Below are positions 37,101 through 46,100 of a stretch of DNA of 64,000 nt, one piece after another. A model generated the notes under the pieces. The model made no database searches and was not told the DNA's origin. It was given only the letters and a program-made list of their open reading frames with translations. The stretch comes from Malurus cyaneus samueli (taxonomy: Eukaryota; Chordata; Aves; Passeriformes; Maluridae). Where the stretch lies: NCBI GenBank assembly GCA_009741485.1, contig CM019237.1:44650228-44714227 (forward strand), given 5' to 3'. The translations under genes were made by a program, and so were the position numbers. Within the stretch, counting starts at the first letter, position 1. The number at the start of each line of letters is the position of its first letter.

Positions 37101-40100
37101 CTCTTCTCACAACCCTTTTCATAATCTTCCCACTCAGAATTCTAGCTCCCTCCTCCTCACAGCAGATCATTGCTGCTTTGTCCAGTGTCACTCCGCACTG
37201 GAAGAAACTGAAGGCTGGCAAGTAACAGCTCTTATTTGTGGTGTTTTTTTTTTTTTTACTTGACTAAGCTGTACACCTACTTCTTTCTGACATTTAATAA
37301 ATAAGAATTATAGGAGGTTTCTGAACTTTTAGATCATCCACTCTTTTTTGCAAGCTTTTTCTTCATTTTCATAATTTCACAGATCACCTCTAAGATACTT
37401 TCAAATGCCCTCTTACAAACCTTCCAATGTCCCTGATACTGCCTAGACCACACTATCACCTTTTTCATTTACCTCAAGATGTGTTTTCACTTCTGAAAAA
37501 TATTCAAAGTTAGCCATAATACTCTGTTTAACATGTTTGGTCTCAAATTTTTCAGACTTATTCAGTCAATGTTTAGAATAACCATCCTATTCTTACTGGT
37601 TTTTAAGAGCAGAATAGCTTTCTGATATAATGCAGGAAATCTAATGCCAGTAACCCACTAATAATCCACAGAGCTAGTAAAAGAAACTAAATATAGCCAG
37701 TGTAATTTCAGTCAACAGTAAATTAAGAGCACAAACAAAAGTATTTTAATTTCTAAAGCTGAAAAACTGTTTGATCTAGGAATGGCTTTCTTAATTCTTC
37801 AGTGCATAGTAATACCTTGAATAAGACTACAAATAAAATAATTCACTGGCTTCCCAAAGAAAAATGCCCTTTGTATTTACATCAGTTACAGACAGGTACA
37901 AAGTATTTTCCCGTACCTCTCTTCTTTGTTGAAAAGATAAAGCTTTGTCTCATGATTTCTTGCTGCTTTGATGAGGCTTACTTACCGCTTCAGAATTATC
38001 AATGAAAGGGTCCGTTTCATCGTAGCCATAACCTATATCGATTAGATCCTGCAGGCGATCTTTCCGATGTTTGTGGGGCTTTCCACCCTGGAAACAAAGA
38101 CACTGCTACATCACTTAGGAAACATGGAAGCAATATACTAAAGCCTACAAAGCATGAGGCATTGGAGGAATAGTCAGTCAAGGAATTAGCAGTTTTGATT
38201 TCTTGCATGCTTCCTTGAAGATGGTCTAGATGACTACTAAAAACTTCGCCACAGGGAGGCATTTTTGCAAACATGCCTCACCAGAATCATCCCTGAAAGG
38301 CAGTTACTAGCTGTTTTCTGCAAGACCAAGATCTTCCTCACATTTCCCATTTAGAGATGTTTCCCTGTCGTATGGTTCTAAAGCATAGCGATTGGCTGCT
38401 AGTGATAGAAGGGCTGGGATAATTTACAAAATGTTATGTTTTTCAGTATGTTACAGAGTCATTACAAGGGAAAACACTGATAGCCTAGCATTCATTAAAG
38501 TGTTTATCTGCACAAGATGGATTAATTCTCCATAGCACACAAAAAGTTGTTTTAAAATATAAAATGTTACTTGAGTATTAAAGCCAGAAGCTGCATCACA
38601 AATTATCGATGAGTTCACTTACCTCCAGGAGACAGTAAAATTATTTTTACTCTGCATTTTTTTCATTGTTAAATCAAGTCAAGCAAAAACTCACAGTCAG
38701 CTCAAACATTCAGGAAATCTAAACTTAAAGTTACACAAAAAACTTCTTAGAATCTAAAGCCTAGTTTTCTAGCTCCCATATATTGTCAAAATCATCAATA
38801 AAAGTCTTAAAAGAAACTGTTCAACGGATGTTTTACCTTTGCTCTTTTGAGAGGTGTAAGCATCTGAACAACTCCATTTTAACAACATTTTGAGAGAATT
38901 CAAGTTTGTAACAAAGTAAAGCATATGCTCTTGCAAGCAGACAGACATCTCTCACATATACTTAAATAAATAAATGCAATAGTCCTAGAAGAAAAACCTC
39001 AAAAGTGAGTTTTGCTTTTAATTCACATTTCCAAGCTATACTCCAAGCTAAGTATTCCTATCAGTCCTATTATCTCCTATAGTCACTTATCTGGAAAAAC
39101 ATTTGAGTGATTGCACATTTCCAAAACATACAGTACTGTTTTTCAAAAAAAAAGTTTAAATGAGGTGGATGAGAGAAGGAAAAGAAGTCAGAAAAAGGCA
39201 GCACATAAGAATTCTGATTAAACGCCAGTGCAAAAGCTTATATAATTTATGATTCTGACTTAGGTGCCAGCAGGCTAAGAATGCTTCATAAACCATACTT
39301 TGCCTGTACTGATCTCACTAACGTGTAATGCTATCCACCTCTATACTACATATCTTGCCAGGCCCAAGTAACACTATCCACATTATTGTGAGTGTAAAAA
39401 TCTTTTTGCAGCAATGGTTATCCTATAATTCTTTTATTTCAGTACAATACAAGGACAATTAAAAAAAAATAGAATTTCCAATACGTACTGACTGCTTTAT
39501 AGTCACAAAACCAGATATGGAACAAAGGTAGCAACAACAACAACAAAAGTCTTACAAGAGCTAAATGAACAAAAGCAGTCTTAAAATAGTACCTGTATTC
39601 AGACATATGAAAATATCCAAACCACTGTGTGTATAGTTATGAGGTTTTCCTTCAGGCCTGGCTTTGCCTAGTTATGTTTAAGGAACTATGCTGAGAGTTT
39701 GCATGATCAAAATGTTAAGTATGCAAGCCTACAGAAGAACTGAAAGGATTATCTGTGTCCGTGTCTACTGTGCAGCACTTCAGGGAAGTTTTACCAATGA
39801 ATCTCCAGCCTTTCTGTCCCAGAACATAAGCAGTCCTAATACTAGAGCAAATTAAGAAGTCTAGTTCCTGAAGCTGCAAATACCTCTTTGTCCCAAATGA
39901 GTGTGCTTGAGATCGCAAAAGAACTGCAGCCTGGAAAAGGGGGAGGGGGGTGCACCACCACCACCACTGCACCACCACACTCTCATGCAAGTATTCAAAG
40001 AAGTCAAAGAAAACGTCAAGATATTTATTAACTGTGGCATGGAACCTTAGGTTTAAACAACCTTTGCACACCAGGACTAGGTGGGTGGCAAATACAATGC

Positions 40101-43100
40101 CAATACCTGAAGAATATTAGAAGTGCCACAGCAGAGTTCATAAACCAGTAAAATTTGGTCTTTATATTGGGTAAATTAATAAAAGCTATGAACAACAGAA
40201 CCAGCAGGCACAAGAACATGCAGAGGAGGAAGGAATTTTGGTAGAAAAAAGCATTTCAAATCCATTAAAAAAGGTCCAAAGATCTTTAAAGACAAGACAC
40301 GGTCATGAGATAAGGAAAGTCCACGTCAATTGATGTCTGATCTACAGCTATGAAAGAAAAGGTAAGACTAGGTACTTCATTGGCAAAGAAAGGAACATGC
40401 ATTCATTCAACTTTAGAAGCAACAGAGCAGCTAAAGAGTTGTGGATGGGTAGGGGTCTAAGATGACAAATTACTGAAGAAAGGAAAGGAAAAAAGACTAC
40501 TGAACAATCACTGAAAGACCTCACAGCTGCTCTGAATTTAGTATGATAAATTGGCAGTGTGAATTTAGTGTGAATCTGGTATCAACAAAGCAAGGCAATT
40601 CACACAAAGTACAGCCTAAGCAAAAAAAAAAAAAAAAATTACAGCATGGTCCCCATTTGTTACGCTACTCAGTAATCACTGGAGTCACAGTGGTTGCACA
40701 CAGTTCTGACATTTGCTTAATCAAAAATGGTTAAAAAAAGAATACAAGTTGGGACTTATGGGGAGAAAAAAAAAAGGAACAGAGAACCACACCAGAAGTC
40801 ACCACTATAACACTGACGAACCAGGGCATCATACCATTAATATCCTTTCATTTTAAAAAAGAAATTAGAACAAAAAAGGAACAGCGAGCCAACAAGTATG
40901 TTTAAAGGTAAAAAACACCATTTCCATACAATAACAACGTTAAGACACAGCTGGAGAACAAAAGGGCTGGATGTAGAAGACAACATCAAAATCACATGTA
41001 ACTTGCAGAAGAACTGGAAATATTTCACTGTTTCTTACAATATAGAAACTATAGAGCACCATGTGAACTCTTCAGGTTTAAACATGAAGTGTGTTCTTAT
41101 ATGGCAATCATCATAGTACTCCAGTACTGTGGAACACAGAAATTCAGTAATGGTCTGGCAGATTTGTGGCAGAAAGCTATAAAAAAATTAAACATGTAAC
41201 CTTTGTCTCTGAGACAAATTAAGACACAGACTGCCAGACAGGCATAGTGAAGTAACATCAATGCATACCTGCTCTACTGTACTTCTGAGATTCCACTGTC
41301 ACCCATTAGACTATGCTATCCCCTATCCATTACATGGACCTTTGTTTTGATCCAAGAAAAATTCTTACATATGCAACAATAGTCCAAGGTTCAGTATCAT
41401 ATGTTCATAACAGTGTTTGATTTTATGCGGAGAATAATAACAATCAAAATAATGAAAATGGGAACCCTTCAGAGCAGATTTTTCTTTATGCTGGTGTTTA
41501 ATAAGTGCAGCAATTCCAGGAAAGCTCTGAATAATCAAGTAAACAAATGGTACATTATGTATCTTGTTCGACAAAATTGCACTAATTCATAGCCTTTTCT
41601 TAGTATCTGCAAAATAGATCAAATAGTGTACTGATTTCATTATGAGCACAGGAATTTACCTGAAAAGAAGTCTTCAAGGCAGACTGTTCCTCACGCATCA
41701 AATTTTTCAGTTGGACTACCACATTATGATTAAAACATTGTCTGACTCCATTTTAAACATATATAGATAAGTAATACCTAATTATTTAAAGGAGAATATA
41801 ATACTTCATGCAAATCTGAAAAAAGCTATTTTTTCCTCATACAAACCACGATTACTTTTACACTGAAGCAAAGCTGAAGACTGTCACTATTTAACTCCTG
41901 CTAATAAGAGTATCCTGCAGCCACTCACTAACTTGAGGAAAATGGGTATCTGCTACATGGGATCCCTGCTCTAGCTGATGCTAAAGAGCAAATGTCTCAC
42001 CACAAGAGGCAGAAGATGCTGTGACAACATGAGCAATTGTACTGGATTGGTGTACAGAGATGCAATTCCTCTGAGCATGGATGGCAGGTAGAGGCTGATG
42101 GTTCTTATATTGGAAGAGAAAGGACAGGGAGTATTTAACACAAGGAATCTTAGTCCTTCATCACCCTTCATGCTTACTCGCTCCAACCGAGTAAGTGGTT
42201 CTTTATATAGAAGACATTCCCTTTCATGGGGATGTAAAGGACATAAGGCAAGTCAGATAATGAAAGGGAAGGAATCAGAACTGCAAGTAGTAATCAAGAT
42301 GTAAGTGCACCATGAATTTAAACTGCTGAAAATATGTAATTTTTTGTTACCTGCTGCTTCCAAATGGTTAAAAGTATCTATTTGCCCCTTTCTGTGACTA
42401 CTGAACACTGAACTCTAGTTTTCTTAAGTCTAATAACATGTTTTGTCCATAAATGAACACATTTAGCTTTGATGTATGCATAAAAATATATGTAAAATTA
42501 GATTGCTTCCACTACCACTCCCTCCTACATATATTGCTTTACATGCTCACACTGACTTTCATCTGCTCAGGTTAAGCAACTTGTTTCAGACATTCTAAAA
42601 TCCTTAACTTGTATAGTGAAAATGAGTTTTCTAAAAAAGTATGGTTGAAACATTTTTCTCTCACATTCGAAAAATTATTTATCATTCAAATTAAAAGCAA
42701 GCAGTATTTTGGAACAGCCTTCTCAAATCACTGGGCATACTGGGTTCTCTCAGTTTCTCCAAAAGATGAGAGTGATTCTTTCCAATTTAAGGGTTGATTT
42801 TGTTACGCATCACAGCTAATATGCCTTGAAATAGTAATTATTTCTACAGAATGTATAAATTGGGCACTTGAAAAAATCTGCCTTTGCCAAGAAAAAAAAA
42901 AAAAAGAAAAATCAGACAAGGAAGATTTTAATACATATATTAGTCGCAAAAGATACAAATGATCGCTCTTGTTTCCCTTCTTTATTATTGAGGTGTTCTA
43001 TTAGTAATCCAGAATATCAACGTGCCTCAGCATGATGATGAGCTATGATTGCCAGCTCAGACTTAATCATCCAACCCTACCCATATGAATTCTTAAAGAC

Positions 43101-46100
43101 CTGTTTGGGTGTGGTTTTTGTCAACATTTTCTGATTTCTACCTTCATTTACTAGTGAAAGCCTTTTTATCTTAGTAGCTGGTGTTGTTCAAGTCATTCAC
43201 ATTACACTTTCAAGAGCCAGTAGAGTATCTTTGGGCAGCTGGCAGCTCCAAGACATTAATCGAGCAATGATTTACTATTTAACAAGTAACTTCCTATGGA
43301 AACATTCCAAGCTAATCAGGAATTCATCAAGATCCATCAGTATTTAGCCCAAACAGAAGAGCTGTTCAATAGCGCACAGCAGCTTTACATAAAAATTCTT
43401 TCCTCCAATACAGAGCATGAATACTGACCTGCATCTATTACCAAGCTGTATTTATATACAAAGCTTTTCCAAGAATAGCTTCACAAGCTATAACATCTAT
43501 AGACAAAGCTATTTAGCAGACTTGTCTGATAAGCTTGTGGCAGCTTCAAGGTACTTAAATGAAATACAGTGAGACAGTCATCTCTGAAATGTACAGAAGT
43601 AATTTGACACTACATTAGAACCTTCTTCAGAAAGAAAACCCATCAGCATTATGTATTATAACTATTAAATATTTGTGTATTTTAACAAAGTGCAGTAACT
43701 CACATATTTTGCCTCGAACTTCTTGGCAAGCATTTCTACTTCATGTCGCTCACGTTGTTCATCATTAAATGGATCCTCCAAATGAACTGACTTCTTCTGA
43801 AAAACACAGAAGTTACACATTCATTCCATAAGAAACACAGAAGTGTGCATCTCAAAAACTTATTAAATGTCAAAAACCAATAGTTCTGATTACTAAGTAG
43901 TCAGAATTTATGCTTAATCTCTAAAAATTACTTTCACTACTGAATTATCATCCAGCTACTTTTCTTCTGAAGAGAACAAAGCCAGAAGAGTCAAGAGAAA
44001 TACTCAGATTTGTATTTTCTCAAGCATTCAAGTACAACCTCAACTAAAAGTGTAAGCACGAGAGAGAATTATGGCCATTTGAGGTTAGAAAGAACTCTAA
44101 ATACAACTCCTTTTCACCCCTGCTTCCACTGATCCCTCTAACAGGTGTTATGATCCTTCTACAAGAGACAAGATGTACCTGGTATGCTAACCAGCAGGGA
44201 AGCAGCCAGAAGACTAAAAGGCTCAGTAAATTGTAACCATAATTAACGCAACCCTTTTATCTAAAAAAAAAAAAGACAGCACCAGAGTCAGTTTCAGTAA
44301 TCATAACTATGTTAACCACAAAAGGGGTTTAATATTCCAAGTATACAAATTAGCAGAAAGATTCCCTCATTTTTCCTTTTTTTTTTTTTTAGAAAGAGGT
44401 TTTCACTGAGACGAACTTAATGAACAGTGTGTACATAGTGCTTTTGTTTTTTTTAGTAAGTGATGGCAGAAAAACAGGGCTGCCTCCTTCCTACTGGAGT
44501 TCACAAATACAGTGACTGCTGGAAGACGGAAGGTACCAGGATGCTAGAATATGATGGAATGGAGTTCCATTTTGCAGATCTTTATGGATGGCAACTAATT
44601 TTACTGCACACAGACTACTTACCAATGACTAAACGAAGATTTATGAAGAACAAAAACCAGTAAGCTCAGAAAAGCAAGACCTTTCTTCCAAAGTATGAAA
44701 ACCCAAGATATTGAGTAATGGTGACAAAACTAGCTCAATAGTATAAAGACCAATGTAATAAGGAAGGTAAACTAAGCAAAACTGCCAACACCACATAATT
44801 ATAATACATTTCCGAGATGGCGTATTTAGAGAAAAAAATTAATAGAGGTTATAGTTAGTCCAAAACATAAACTTAAGACATGTACTTGCTTCCTGTGGGC
44901 ATATTAAATATAAAATACTACCCAATTAAAAAACACCATTTTCTCTGCTTTTAGCTGGGAAAAGCTATTTCACATCTTCTGCTAGGCATATGTGACCTTT
45001 TTCTAACTGTGAAGTGAAAAAAGGTTGAGCCTAAAGAACAAGTGAAACTTGTGTTAACTTGTCTCTTCATCAAATCCCATCCTCAAGAGCTGTAGCAGCC
45101 TATCAGTTCTACTAGTTAAGCATTACTGCAGACTCAAATTCAAGCAAATTTTAGTTTTGACTGTTTCCAAGGAATAGACGACTCTTAGACTAAGACATTA
45201 CTACTTCAGCACCTTTAGAGCCTGTTTGACGGAAGCCAACTTGAGCTTCTGGCTCATCCACTTCAAATTAGGTTTTATGTACCAAGCCTCAATTACCCCA
45301 AAAGAAATGGGAATGCACTTTCACTTCCACTAGCGTTTAAGAGGCAAATAAACCCTTCAACCACACTAACTTATTACTCACATCCAAAACTTCACGTAAT
45401 TCCTTCCAAAAGATGAACTCTACAAACAACCCCATCAAAGGATGTTCTATTTATCCAGGCAAAAAAGGACAAGGACAGTACAAGTTTTTAAAATAAACAT
45501 TTCAAATAGCTTCTGATTCAGCACAGGAACCCAAATTTGGAATTAAAAAAAAAAAAAAGAAGTTGCACTGTCATATCAGTTTTGGGATTCTCTATAATTC
45601 CATTATTATATAACTATTATTATTCTGGCCGATTAAAGCCATGTTTAAAGTTATTCCTGTTCACCAGTCCTTGCCTTCCCAGAACCGCCTTCCTTTGGAG
45701 AACCTTCCTCGGTTGCAGCAGTTCCAAGAACACTACAAGACAGAAAGGCAAGCTCCTGACTTTAAAATGTTAAACTTTAATAGGAAATGTTATAAAAAAG
45801 TTGAGCAACTTCTTATAAGGGAGGAGTCTACAATAGCTTCCAGAAAATCAAATCAATCTTCACCCAACAAAAAGTCTGCATTGCAAAAACAAACTGAACT
45901 GATAATTTTAAATTGAAACTTTATTAAAACAACAAATTTTGAATTATAAAACTTCACTTAAAACCACAACATTAATTGCCCATTAGCTACTACCTACTTT
46001 GAAAAAGCAAACGTCAAGATTTTAAATTTTCCCTGATATTAGAGTAGCTTTTCCAGGTTCTACCATACAGCAAGCAAGAAATTAAACTACCAGGCCAAGT

